DNA from: JBKQVT01 sp052139835
Lineage (GTDB): Bacteria; Planctomycetota; Planctomycetia; Pirellulales; Thermoguttaceae
Length of the DNA: 64,000 bases
Direction of reading: 5' to 3'
Assembly (NCBI GenBank): GCA_052139835.1
Contig: JBKQVT010000174.1
Location: 3,545-67,544 of the forward strand
Each line of letters begins with the position of its first letter. Position 1 is the first letter of the stretch. A model generated the notes under the pieces. It saw only the letters and a list, made by a program, of their open reading frames with translations. It was not told the DNA's origin and ran no database searches. Positions 8,601 through 17,053 of this stretch are shown one piece after another. Made by a program: the position numbers and the translations under genes.

Positions 8601-11600
8601 CTGGTCCAGGTCCTCCTGGGGATCGCGGGACTTCTTCAGGGCCGCCAGCAGGTCTCGCAGCACTTCCGCGTCCAGGTCGCGGGGCGTGGCGTCGTCCGCG
8701 GCGACCTGCTGCAACGCCTGGAGCTTGTTTTGCAGCCGATCCGTCTGGTCCGTTTCGTCCTCCGCCTCGACGGCCGCGGCGGCAACCCGCTCCGCGGCCT
8801 TGGGCTGGTTGGTGGCCGCATACCAATCGGCCAGCAGGCGACAGTCGTCGCCGCGGAGGCCCTCGGCCGAGCGTACCGCCTCGAAGAGATGGATGGCATC
8901 GGCGAGGCGGCCCTCTTCGGCCAGGAGCCGGCCCAGCGTGAGCCGCCAGGCGGCGGCCGCATCGCCGGCGTCGATCCACTGCCGGAGCTTCCTGGCGAGG
9001 TCCGCGGGACGCTCCAGCGCGACGAGCAACTGGTATTGGCGACGTTTCCAGCGGGGCTCGCGGGGGTCGGCCGCCTCGCACCGCTCCAGGTAACTTAGCA
9101 CCCGGTTCGGCAGGTCCGCCTTGGGGTTGCTAGCCGCCAGACGCATCAGGGCGATCAAACAGCGTTCTTGGCGGATAGCGTCGATCTGCTGTTGCAAGGT
9201 CATCGCTTCGCGCCGCGGACGAAGCCCAGGGCGGCCCGCGGCGCGGCGAACCTCGGTTGGCCGGCCGACTTGTTTCCAGCATTCTTCGGCCACCTGGTCG
9301 GGCTTCCGCTGGGCCAATACGTCGAGGTCGATCGCCTCGACCCGCATCCACGGGGCCAGCGCGGGCCCGGCCTGGTCCGCCGCCCGGCGCAGAGAATCGG
9401 CCAGCCCCTGGCGGGCCAGCCGCAGATCCTCCCGGCGCCTGGCCTGGCGCGGCCCGCGCACCAGCTCCGCGGGATGCCCCACGGCCTTCGTGCGGGCAGC
9501 GAACCGGGCCCGGACCATGCTATCCGTGATCCGGTAGAGCGCCTCGATCTGGCACACCAGGTTCTCCGCCGGCTCATCGCTGAGCGCGACCTTGTCCAGG
9601 AGCGACAAGGCTTCGCTCTCACTGGCCTCCGACCACGGTGCGCCGAGCAGCGTGTCGAAGAGCGACTCCCAGTATTCCGATTGCGAGCCGCCCGGCGCGG
9701 CCCGAAGCTCCTCGCGCAAAAAGGCGATTGAGGCGCCGGCATCGCCGCGGGCGAGCGCGCTTTCCAAGGCCCACCCCAGCGCGTGCTTGGCGTCGCCGCC
9801 GGGGGCGGCATCCCAGCGGCGCCGCAGCACGACGGCGATCTTCTTCCACTGCTCCGCGCCGAGCGGCGAATCCTCGAACGGGATCCATTGTGCCAACCGC
9901 CAGACCTCCTGCGGCAAGAGCCTCTCCGACTGGTCCTGAAGCCTGCGGGCGGCCGTCGCGACCAGGCGGTAATACTCCTCGACGTGCGGACGGATCCACG
10001 AGCTGCCGCTCCACCCATTCACGATGCCGTCGGCGATCCGCGCACCCGATACGGGCACGGAACTGGAATAATCGTCCAGCGGGCAGCGGGCAAGGGCCAG
10101 CACCGTCTCGATCAGCGGTCCGGACCAGCGGTCCACGGGCCAGTGGATGGGAGCATTCGGGTCCCCACTTTCCCCCCGCGCCACCCACACCGCGGCCTGG
10201 AGCCGGGCGGCAACGTCCGGCGGCAACGCCCCCGCCTGCCGCCGTCCCTCCGCAAGCCAGCGGGCGATCAGGGTCTCGGCCTGTTCGACGTGGCCGGTTT
10301 GCACCAGCAGGCCCAAGTAGTCTTGGTACGGCCTCGGCACCACCGGATTGCGCCCGATCCAGGCCGCCAGGTAGTCCAACAACTCCGCGTCGCGGCGCTG
10401 GGAGCGCAGCACCGCCGTGAAGATGCTTCGCAGGGATTCCTCGTCCTCGGGCTCCCAGTCGGCCTCGGGCACGAGCACGCGCCCAAGCCAGGCGGCCACG
10501 GCCTCGGTTTGGCCCCTTTCGACCAGCGCCGAGACGTAGTCGCACTGCACCTGGACGTCGCGCGGATACTCGCCGGCCAATTGCCTGCGGAGCCGCAGCG
10601 CCTCCAAGCCCCGGTCGGCCCGCACGAGGCACTCGATCCGCCGTTGCGTCCAGGTCTTCATGCCGTGGCGGCACGCCGGCAGTCGCTGAAACAGCGGCCG
10701 CAGCACGTCGCACAGCGAGAGGGCCTCGCCGGGTTTGAGGACGCCGGACGCCGGGCCCAGGATGGAGTCGGCCAGATAGGCTTGATCGCCTCCCGCACGC
10801 GCCAAGCGGGCGGCCTCGTCGCAGAAACACTTCTTCAGCCGCTCGTCGTCGGGGCAGAGCTGGAGGATGTTGTAGCGGACCCAACGCATGCCGGGTTTGC
10901 CCGAGAGCCTCTCGGCCTTTTCGAGGTGTTCCAGGACGCGCCCCCATTGCTTTCGCGCCTGGAGATCGGTCAGCAGCACGATCTCGTCCTCGACGGTTGC
11001 CCGGCCGGCGGCCGCGGCGCGGCGGGCGTCGGCGAGATTGGGCAGGGGCATGCGGAGGAGTTGGGCCCGGTCGCGATCGGCCAATTCTTGTTTCCACTGC
11101 CGATCCATCTCGCCCGGCGCCAGCGCGGTGAATTTGCGCGTCACCAGCGACAGGCGCCGCCCCTTGGCGTCGGTCTTCTCGATGCGGCCGGCCAGCCAGG
11201 CCCCCGCCACCTGGACGAAGTCGCCCCGCGTGACGGTCGAAACCAGCGTGCCCCGGTCCCACTCCTCGACGCTCAGGACGACGCTCCGTACGGTGTCGAT
11301 CAAGACGTGGTACTGGGCGGAACTCTCGTCGTTGGCCAAGAGGAGCAACGTCCGGCCGCCGTCTTGCGGCTTGATTTGCAGGAAGCGGGGGTAGAGGCGA
11401 TCCAGGGGCTGGATCGTGCCGTCGCCTGAGTCCGACAGCGGGCCTTCGCCCGAGGCCCCCTGCATCATGTCGCCGCCGCCGGTCCCCAACAAATGGCGGA
11501 GATCGCCCGGCCGAACCGCCCGCACCGTGCCCAAGAGCAAATCCTTCGAGAGCGCGCCGATCTCCCGGCCGTCGCACCAGGTGATCTTGGTCTGATCATC

Positions 11601-14600
11601 GTCGATCTCCACTCCCTTGACCGCGGAAGCAAAGGGGAAGGGGGAGAACGCGCACGGCGCCGAGAAGAACAAGTTCTTCGTGTCGGGCTTGGTGCGAACG
11701 AGCCAGGCCGCGGGGGAGAGCAAGACCATGGCCTGCGCCTGGGACGGCACGTCGCCGTAGCGGGCGTCGCAGGACCGCTCGTCGATCTCGATGCGCAGTC
11801 CGCCGGCGACGCCGCCGAGCACATCGGCCCGCAGCAGCCGGCGGGCCAGTGCCCGGGCCTCGGCGGGCCAGGGAGGCCCCGGCTCCCGCGGCGTGGCCGC
11901 GACAGGGAGCAGCTCGAGAAAGAGGGCCGGCCACGCCTCCGCACGCTGATTCCAGAAAAAGGCCGGGCCCAGCGTGCCGTTGAAGCCGCCCATTCCGGCT
12001 CCCGCCCCCATGCCGCCGGGCGGAAGGCCGCGCTTCTCGGAATTCAAGTCAACCAGGCCGAGCCCTGCCAACAGGGGCGATTGATTCTCGGCGTCGCCGG
12101 AGACCGGGGAGACGCCGGGGCCGCTGGGGCGCTGGGGCGGGGGAGTTTCGACGCGGCCGCTCTCCGCCTGCCCATCTGGCGACACCCCCCGTCGCTGGTC
12201 GCCGGCGTCCAGGCGATCGCGCTGGTCCTGTGCCTCCATCCAGGGATCGATTGGCGGCGGCTCGACGGCGGCGGACTGATCGATGTCCGCCACGTCGTCT
12301 TGTTGCATATTCGCGGCGCCGGGCTGGCCAAATCCGTTCCACCATTCAAAGAGAGGGACGGTCCCGCTATCCGCGATCGCTCGGAAGGCCTCCTCGCCCC
12401 GGCTCAGTGCGCGAAGCTGCTCCAGCACTTCGCCGCGGAGGTCCGAGCGCCAGGCGCGGGATTGCTTCCGCTGCTGTTCGACCAGTCCCCAACTGGCCTC
12501 CGCGCGCCTTCGGCCGAAGAACCGCTCGCCCTCGGGCACGCCGAGCAGATGTTGCACGCCGAACCGCTCGCGGTCGGCGTCGGTTTCCAATACCAACAGC
12601 GACGTGTAGGGCGTGACGATGTGATATTCGTGCGAGAGGGCGACGACCTGGTCGCGAACCGTCCGCGACGAGCCTCGCCCCAGGAGGGCATCGAGGTGCA
12701 TGCGGGCCCAGAGCTGGGGAACGAACGCATTGCCCGCGGCCGCGTCCTTGAGCGAGATCTTCGCGGCCAGCCGCAGCGGCTGGCCGCCCTGGGCGCCGGT
12801 GAGAATCACTTCGCCGGCCTGTTCTTGTCCTTCGGGCAGGTAGCGGCCCAGCACAATCTGCTGCGCGCCGGCCGGCAGGTTCGGCAACTGCTCGGGATAG
12901 ACTGCGGCGGTGCGGAAGCCGCGAAATTCGACCTTCAGATCCCGCAACGACGGCTGGGTCATTTCCCGCAGCAACTCGCGGGCGACGGCCCGCGGGCCGT
13001 GCCCTGGGGTCAGGCGGTGCATCGACCCGCCGCCCAGCGAAGCCATCGCCCCGAGCACGCCGGGGTCGAAGCTGCTGCCCACGGCGACGGCGTGCACCGC
13101 GTTGATCTTGCCGGCGGCCAGCCGGCGGAGCCGCTTGGCAAAGGCCGCCGCATCGGCGTCGCCGGCGGTGACGATGCCGTCGCCGATGTAAATGACATGC
13201 GTGGCCGGCCCGCACCGCGCCAGGGCCGAGGCCATCGCGCAATCGAGGTCCGTCCAACCCAGCGAGGCGCGGGTGGCAAGGAATCGCCGCGCCCACCGCA
13301 CATTTTCCCCATCGGCCTCCAGCGCCCGGCCCGAGAGCCATGGACACTCGACGTCGCAGACGGCCAGGTTGAAGCGGTCGCTGGGCCCCAGCGAGGCAAG
13401 AATGGCAAGCACCAATTCCGCCTGCGCCTTGCGGCTGGCCGCGTCCATCGAAGCCGACGTATCGGCCACGATCAACAGTTGCAGCGGCTCTCCGTCGGGC
13501 ACGATCTCCCGCTGCAACGGGCCCTGGAGCGCCGCGGGCCGCTCTTCGGCCGGCGCCATGCCGGCCAAGGCGGAGGGCGCCACCTGGAGCATGAAGTAAC
13601 CCTCCTCGCCGCGGCGGCAGGGGATCAGCACCACCTCCGGCCGCCGCCGCGCCACGCCGATCAGCGCCTCGAAGTCCCCGGCAGGCAGGTAGTCCTTCGC
13701 ACGGAACTCCAGATGCGCCGAGTGGGCGGTGAGCGTGTTGCGCGTCGCGTGCGTCGGCGATCCAGCGCTGCGAAGCGGCAGCGACGAGCTCACCTGCACG
13801 TCGATCGCCAATTGCTGTAGGGGATGCTGCCGGAACGACTCGCCGGGCAAGGCGTACTGATAGCGATACGCGTCTCCTTGCAGCGGCAGGACCTGGGTGT
13901 AGCTGATCGTAATGCGCTTCTCCGAATTGCCCGGAATGGGGAACACGCGGGCCTGAAAAACGTTGCCGCCCGACCACTCCAGCAACGCCGGGTCGAGGCG
14001 CCGATGGAGGAAGGTCTCGAAGATATCGTGGGCCCACTGCTTCTCGACCACGTCGGCCTCGACCCAGCGATCGCCGATCCACATGCCGAAGTCCGCCAGC
14101 GCGGCGTCTGGCGGCAGGGGAAAGCAGAAAATGCCTTCCAGCGCGTTGGGTGTCTGGTTGACGAACGATTGCTCGATCGTCGTCCGCGCGATCTGGTCGC
14201 GGATGTCCACCGACACCTTGTGGTAGCCGACGGCCAACGGCACGTAGCGGCCGTCCACCTTGGCCAGCAACGAGCCGGTCGATTCCCTGGCGGTCTTCCC
14301 TTCGTGACCGCGAAGCCAAGGGGGCTCTTTTTCCAGGGGCAACAGCCGCTGGTTCTCGACCCGAAAGAGCCGCTCCCCGGAAATCGAGATTCTCTCCGCC
14401 TGGGGACCGAGGACCTCGACGGGCGAGCTTGCCGCGGCCGCGATCCGCACGTCGCCGGCGGCGATGCGGATCTGCCGCGCGTCGATCAGTTCCACCAGCG
14501 CGCCGGGGCCCAGGATCAAGTCGGTTTGCCGAAGCAAGCGGAGGGAAACGGCATTGGCCTCCTCGGCGTCCGTACGCAGCCAATCGCCCCGCTTCAAAGG

Positions 14601-14870
14601 CATACCTTCGGCGACGGGAGTCCACCGGCTGGCCCGCGGCGGCCTGAGGACGACCACTCCCTGGATATTGGTCAGTTGGCCGATCCGGCGGTCGTCGCTC
14701 CCATCTGCGGGCGCGGCTGCTGGTTGCGGCGCACTGGCAGGGTCCGTTTCCTTCGGCGCCGAGCGGAGGTCCGCCGCCTGGCCGGAGCAATGGCGGCTGC
14801 ACGGCAAGGCGCCGATCAAAACCGAAGCGGCCAGCAACGCGACCATGAATCCCGTGGTCCGAGTGAGCAT
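5691..14870 (-). CDS. Giant exported FecR/VIT/VWA protein with helical-repeat C-terminus (3059 aa)
   Basis: A single 9.2-kb frame. Residues 1-30 look like a signal peptide. Residues about 60-175 resemble a FecR domain, about 195-325 are a VIT domain (inter-alpha-trypsin type), and about 463-640 a von Willebrand A domain with an intact MIDAS start D470-T-S-A-S474 and a G-D-G motif near 564. A Gly/Met-rich linker lies near 975. The remaining 2000 or so residues are dominated by Leu/Ala helices with TPR-like spacing, including clear TPRs near the C-terminus. VIT-VWA proteins act in surface adhesion or metal-dependent protein binding; the role here is unknown. The start has GAGGAG. It heads an operon with the leucine-rich-repeat gene. 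Confidence 0.9.
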   Translation of the reverse strand: MLTRTTGFMVALLAASVLIGALPCSRHCSGQAADLRSAPKETDPASAPQPAAAPADGSDDRRIGQLTNIQGVVVLRPPRASRWTPVAEGMPLKRGDWLRTDAEEANAVSLRLLRQTDLILGPGALVELIDARQIRIAAGDVRIAAAASSPVEVLGPQAERISISGERLFRVENQRLLPLEKEPPWLRGHEGKTARESTGSLLAKVDGRYVPLAVGYHKVSVDIRDQIARTTIEQSFVNQTPNALEGIFCFPLPPDAALADFGMWIGDRWVEADVVEKQWAHDIFETFLHRRLDPALLEWSGGNVFQARVFPIPGNSEKRITISYTQVLPLQGDAYRYQYALPGESFRQHPLQQLAIDVQVSSSLPLRSAGSPTHATRNTLTAHSAHLEFRAKDYLPAGDFEALIGVARRRPEVVLIPCRRGEEGYFMLQVAPSALAGMAPAEERPAALQGPLQREIVPDGEPLQLLIVADTSASMDAASRKAQAELVLAILASLGPSDRFNLAVCDVECPWLSGRALEADGENVRWARRFLATRASLGWTDLDCAMASALARCGPATHVIYIGDGIVTAGDADAAAFAKRLRRLAAGKINAVHAVAVGSSFDPGVLGAMASLGGGSMHRLTPGHGPRAVARELLREMTQPSLRDLKVEFRGFRTAAVYPEQLPNLPAGAQQIVLGRYLPEGQEQAGEVILTGAQGGQPLRLAAKISLKDAAAGNAFVPQLWARMHLDALLGRGSSRTVRDQVVALSHEYHIVTPYTSLLVLETDADRERFGVQHLLGVPEGERFFGRRRAEASWGLVEQQRKQSRAWRSDLRGEVLEQLRALSRGEEAFRAIADSGTVPLFEWWNGFGQPGAANMQQDDVADIDQSAAVEPPPIDPWMEAQDQRDRLDAGDQRRGVSPDGQAESGRVETPPPQRPSGPGVSPVSGDAENQSPLLAGLGLVDLNSEKRGLPPGGMGAGAGMGGFNGTLGPAFFWNQRAEAWPALFLELLPVAATPREPGPPWPAEARALARRLLRADVLGGVAGGLRIEIDERSCDARYGDVPSQAQAMVLLSPAAWLVRTKPDTKNLFFSAPCAFSPFPFASAVKGVEIDDDQTKITWCDGREIGALSKDLLLGTVRAVRPGDLRHLLGTGGGDMMQGASGEGPLSDSGDGTIQPLDRLYPRFLQIKPQDGGRTLLLLANDESSAQYHVLIDTVRSVVLSVEEWDRGTLVSTVTRGDFVQVAGAWLAGRIEKTDAKGRRLSLVTRKFTALAPGEMDRQWKQELADRDRAQLLRMPLPNLADARRAAAAGRATVEDEIVLLTDLQARKQWGRVLEHLEKAERLSGKPGMRWVRYNILQLCPDDERLKKCFCDEAARLARAGGDQAYLADSILGPASGVLKPGEALSLCDVLRPLFQRLPACRHGMKTWTQRRIECLVRADRGLEALRLRRQLAGEYPRDVQVQCDYVSALVERGQTEAVAAWLGRVLVPEADWEPEDEESLRSIFTAVLRSQRRDAELLDYLAAWIGRNPVVPRPYQDYLGLLVQTGHVEQAETLIARWLAEGRRQAGALPPDVAARLQAAVWVARGESGDPNAPIHWPVDRWSGPLIETVLALARCPLDDYSSSVPVSGARIADGIVNGWSGSSWIRPHVEEYYRLVATAARRLQDQSERLLPQEVWRLAQWIPFEDSPLGAEQWKKIAVVLRRRWDAAPGGDAKHALGWALESALARGDAGASIAFLREELRAAPGGSQSEYWESLFDTLLGAPWSEASESEALSLLDKVALSDEPAENLVCQIEALYRITDSMVRARFAARTKAVGHPAELVRGPRQARRREDLRLARQGLADSLRRAADQAGPALAPWMRVEAIDLDVLAQRKPDQVAEECWKQVGRPTEVRRAAGRPGLRPRREAMTLQQQIDAIRQERCLIALMRLAASNPKADLPNRVLSYLERCEAADPREPRWKRRQYQLLVALERPADLARKLRQWIDAGDAAAAWRLTLGRLLAEEGRLADAIHLFEAVRSAEGLRGDDCRLLADWYAATNQPKAAERVAAAAVEAEDETDQTDRLQNKLQALQQVAADDATPRDLDAEVLRDLLAALKKSRDPQEDLDQLAEFYQATHDFRLLAGLSDAMLGRTALEIYPLVEGAGPLLAAVEDEATLNSFLERIAEVRRRARTEVDRRALDLLEALVHCRASELADEPAPHAERAVAALRRAWPHAWSPGEPPRMCALLASLSTIKDPPLAAEQLAEMERLYRALPRGSADRSAVAESLGETHWSYEHYDAAIEVLAAAVKERQEAGGGTPPPGEDNLLFKLVEYLKERQQWARAAMLAGDWLARTTDQEQIRRLAGQLSQLYADALQRNTGDAAGCGDLPFAALESILRDQIAHAAGRPPAKYLRRELYGLYCDAIRRNADVSLGRGETLYHAVEQKIRKELDVPRPDLGSEFGDFRDDLLVRLYAIYGAAHQRRYAAAASDLKRFIAEQLPKLLERQPAQRLHVISVTAGAVHDVVGPRDGMLFLIQQIENEPAGLPYTGQDTLSACADTLLQWRTEVRDHGDLEKRLLQIMLARFRRDLQSRSEAAMYPRNGPNALWQALQPETPLMAAAAEEVLQQNKDSEATVLYIAWCMFGRLDQRDRAIEILADGCRRGLLHEAALSQLITELMKLGPEANSQPETPSSPHRGKVAGKPSGPRALWIPIFEALVGRRPDDVRHVEWLMWAYSETGQEQKLLDLWKKTDACLSEHDGWDEDALASLGATCLACGLFEPAVRCFRDAIACHEWPRPHRDQPAAADNFAFGGGVAGGGPAGNGGNQADTELPAYYTSLARAYAGLGKTAEAVEAASKLGPGNGTDETSGFDNNLVRELIAAAPDLDAYADRFARQVEKTGLENPIVRKALGWAYVDKSQSAKAIPHLRIAAQCLPNDAETRGKLLACYDSAEREEEAVEELLRLCQLGARDTALYADLGHRYEELGELPEADRAYTSIVAVAPADAASHQALAEIRQEQKLWEDAAQQWEQVARLRPRDPTGLVLLAKAQIYGQHWAEAEATIKKLRETAWPGGGKNVLGEVRGLEQELKDRR

Positions 14871-15139
14871 GCGCGGGCTCCTCTGAAGACGCTGATTTCC
14901 CCGAATCTGCTTGGCAAGGTTCGAATCTGTCGGCGAAAAGCCCGAGCGCCCCTCCGCTCATCTGTGTGCGGCGAAGCCTACCCCCCAAAGCCAGGGGTCT
15001 ATTAGCAGTCTACTGCGATTGGCCGCCACAAGCAAGTAGTTCTGAGGGGAGGCCAGGGAGGTGGCCCGCCACAGCACAGGCCGGCCGGCATGTTTGACCG
15101 GGCCCTGCCGGATCGAGGCGGCCCGGCGCGCTCAGTCGA

Positions 15140-17044
15140 TCAACGTGCCGCCGTGCTATCGCTTGCCGTTTGCGCAAGGACGCTCGGCGGCGCGTGGCGA
15201 GTCTCGGCGGCACAAGTCGCGGCGTCTGGCTGGCGTGAGCGCATCGCCGCCGCCAGAATGTACAGGAACTGCACCACAATGACGCCGGCCACGTACGTCT
15301 GTCCGCCGCTGCCGCTGAAACCGTAGGTGTGCAGGCCGGAACCCATGACGAAGTTCACGCCGTACCAAGCCACCACGACCAGGGAGAAGCAAGCCACCGA
15401 CAGCGCGGCCAGGCCGAAATTCGCCACCCAGCCGGTGAAGCGGGCATGCAAGACCACCGCATAAACGATGAGGGTAATCAGCGCCCAGACTTCCTTGGGA
15501 TCCCAGCTCCAGAAGCAGCCCCAGGCGTAGTCGGCCCAAACGGCGCCCGTCACCGTGCCCACGGCCAAGAGGACAAAACCGACCTGCAAGCAACGGTAGG
15601 TGAAGCGGCTCAGCGACTCGACGGCACTAAAGTCTTTCGAGCCGAACAAATAGTAACCGAGGGTGATGTCGCCGATTCCCAGGGCCAAGGCGAAGGCGGC
15701 ATAGCTCAGCGTAATCGTCATCACGTGCGTGACCAGCCAGAAGTTGTTGCGCAACACGGGCTGCAAGGGCTGCAGGCTGGGGTCCATCAGCACGGGGCAG
15801 TTGTCGGCGAGGATCAGCGTCAGGGTGGCGACCACCGCGGCGGCCGCCAGGGTAAAACGTTTGCGATAGATCAACTCCAGGATCAGGCCCAGGGCGGCGA
15901 CTCCCAGCCCGACGTAGATCACCGATTCGTACATGTTGGTGACCGGCGCCCGCCCGGAGATGCCGACGCGGAGGACAAAGCCCGCGAGCATGGCTGCGAG
16001 CCCCGCGGCGTAGGCGAGGAGGGAGGCCGGGTAGAGAAACTTCCAGCCCGAACCCAGGTGGACCAGCACGCACAGCGCGGCGATGAGCATGAAGATCCAG
16101 GCGAAGCGGAAGGGCGCCGCATGGTTATAAGCGACTTCGAGGTCGATGGTGCGCTGGGCGGGGTAGGGGCCGAGTTGCGGCCCGACTTCGCGGACGGCGG
16201 CCAAGAAGGCGGCGGAGGCGTCGCGAAAAGCTTGCGGAGACTTCGCCAGGTACGCGGCCCGCAGGGCCCGGAACTTATCCTTCACCCGTCGCAAGGCGCC
16301 TTGCGGATCGGTCTTGTCATCCCAAGGGGCGCGGACCACGTACTCCAGAGACGCCCATTGCATGTCTTCACTGTTGGGGATCGGCAGCAGGTCGAGTCTT
16401 CGTCCGGCACGATGGTCTTGATAGGCGCGAAGACGGCTGGCCAGTTCGACGGCCTTTTTCTCGAAGGGGAAAAGGGCCTGATCCTGGCGAAGCGCCAGAC
16501 GCCGCGTCCAGACAAGAAAGGGAGTGGACGCCTGGGAATGAGGATCGCGCAACATGGCCTGGCTGAGGTCCAGGGGGGAGATGTATTTTTCGCCTTCCTT
16601 CATGCCCAGCGCCTGGCGCAACTCGATCGCATCGACCAGGATCAGCGGGCAGCGATCCCACTTGTCGGGCTGGTGTGCGGCGGCCTGGGACATCCCCGTG
16701 CATACGCCCATCGAGGCCGGCATCTGGTGAGGATTTTCCCCAGGGGCGGGCAGCCGATGCGGACTGGGCTGTTGGTCCCACCCCTGCCAATCCAGCAGCA
16801 TGGAGAGATACATCGCCGTGGCATCCAGCACCTGGCCGCTCTGGGGATCGGTGAGGCTGGTGCGATTGCCGATCATCCGCCAGGTCTCCCAAGCCAGGCT
16901 GTCCAGCGGCTTTTGGCGGCCGCCATCCTGGACTGCCAGGGATCGCCACGGTTTCCAATCGGAATCCCCGCCCGCGGCGGTTTCCGCAAGAGCCGGCCGG
17001 CAGAGTGCCGACAGCACGAGGATGGTTGCGATGCGACTGCGCAT
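15140..17044 (-). CDS. ccsA: Cytochrome c assembly protein CcsA/ResC-like, with N-terminal periplasmic domain
   Basis: A 634-residue member of the heme-handling protein superfamily, one half of the System II cytochrome c synthase. After a signal peptide comes an exported domain of about 300 residues, then about eight membrane helices. The tryptophan-rich WWD motif (W-G-C-F-W-S-W-D-P-K-E-V-W) binds heme on the periplasmic side; flanking histidines (near V-T-H-V-M-T and V-L-H-A-R) are candidate axial ligands. CcsA-type proteins are usually 300-400 residues, so the exported N-terminal domain is an extension, as seen in some planctomycetes and Bacteroidetes. The gene follows the ResB-like gene by 9 bp. 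Confidence 0.9.
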   Translation of the reverse strand: MRSRIATILVLSALCRPALAETAAGGDSDWKPWRSLAVQDGGRQKPLDSLAWETWRMIGNRTSLTDPQSGQVLDATAMYLSMLLDWQGWDQQPSPHRLPAPGENPHQMPASMGVCTGMSQAAAHQPDKWDRCPLILVDAIELRQALGMKEGEKYISPLDLSQAMLRDPHSQASTPFLVWTRRLALRQDQALFPFEKKAVELASRLRAYQDHRAGRRLDLLPIPNSEDMQWASLEYVVRAPWDDKTDPQGALRRVKDKFRALRAAYLAKSPQAFRDASAAFLAAVREVGPQLGPYPAQRTIDLEVAYNHAAPFRFAWIFMLIAALCVLVHLGSGWKFLYPASLLAYAAGLAAMLAGFVLRVGISGRAPVTNMYESVIYVGLGVAALGLILELIYRKRFTLAAAAVVATLTLILADNCPVLMDPSLQPLQPVLRNNFWLVTHVMTITLSYAAFALALGIGDITLGYYLFGSKDFSAVESLSRFTYRCLQVGFVLLAVGTVTGAVWADYAWGCFWSWDPKEVWALITLIVYAVVLHARFTGWVANFGLAALSVACFSLVVVAWYGVNFVMGSGLHTYGFSGSGGQTYVAGVIVVQFLYILAAAMRSRQPDAATCAAETRHAPPSVLAQTASDSTAAR

Positions 17045-17053
17045 GGATCGCTC

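Noticed and set aside
7239..13820. Long plus-strand open frames (such as 7239-9098 and 11493-13820) opposite the giant gene
   Set aside because: They are antisense shadows caused by high G+C third positions; composition lacks protein-like domains, while the minus strand encodes clear VIT and VWA domains without a break.
12367..14988. A second 873-codon minus-strand frame over the VIT/VWA region
   Set aside because: Arg/Gly/Pro-rich nonsense in the +1 frame of the real gene; none of the domain motifs fall in it.
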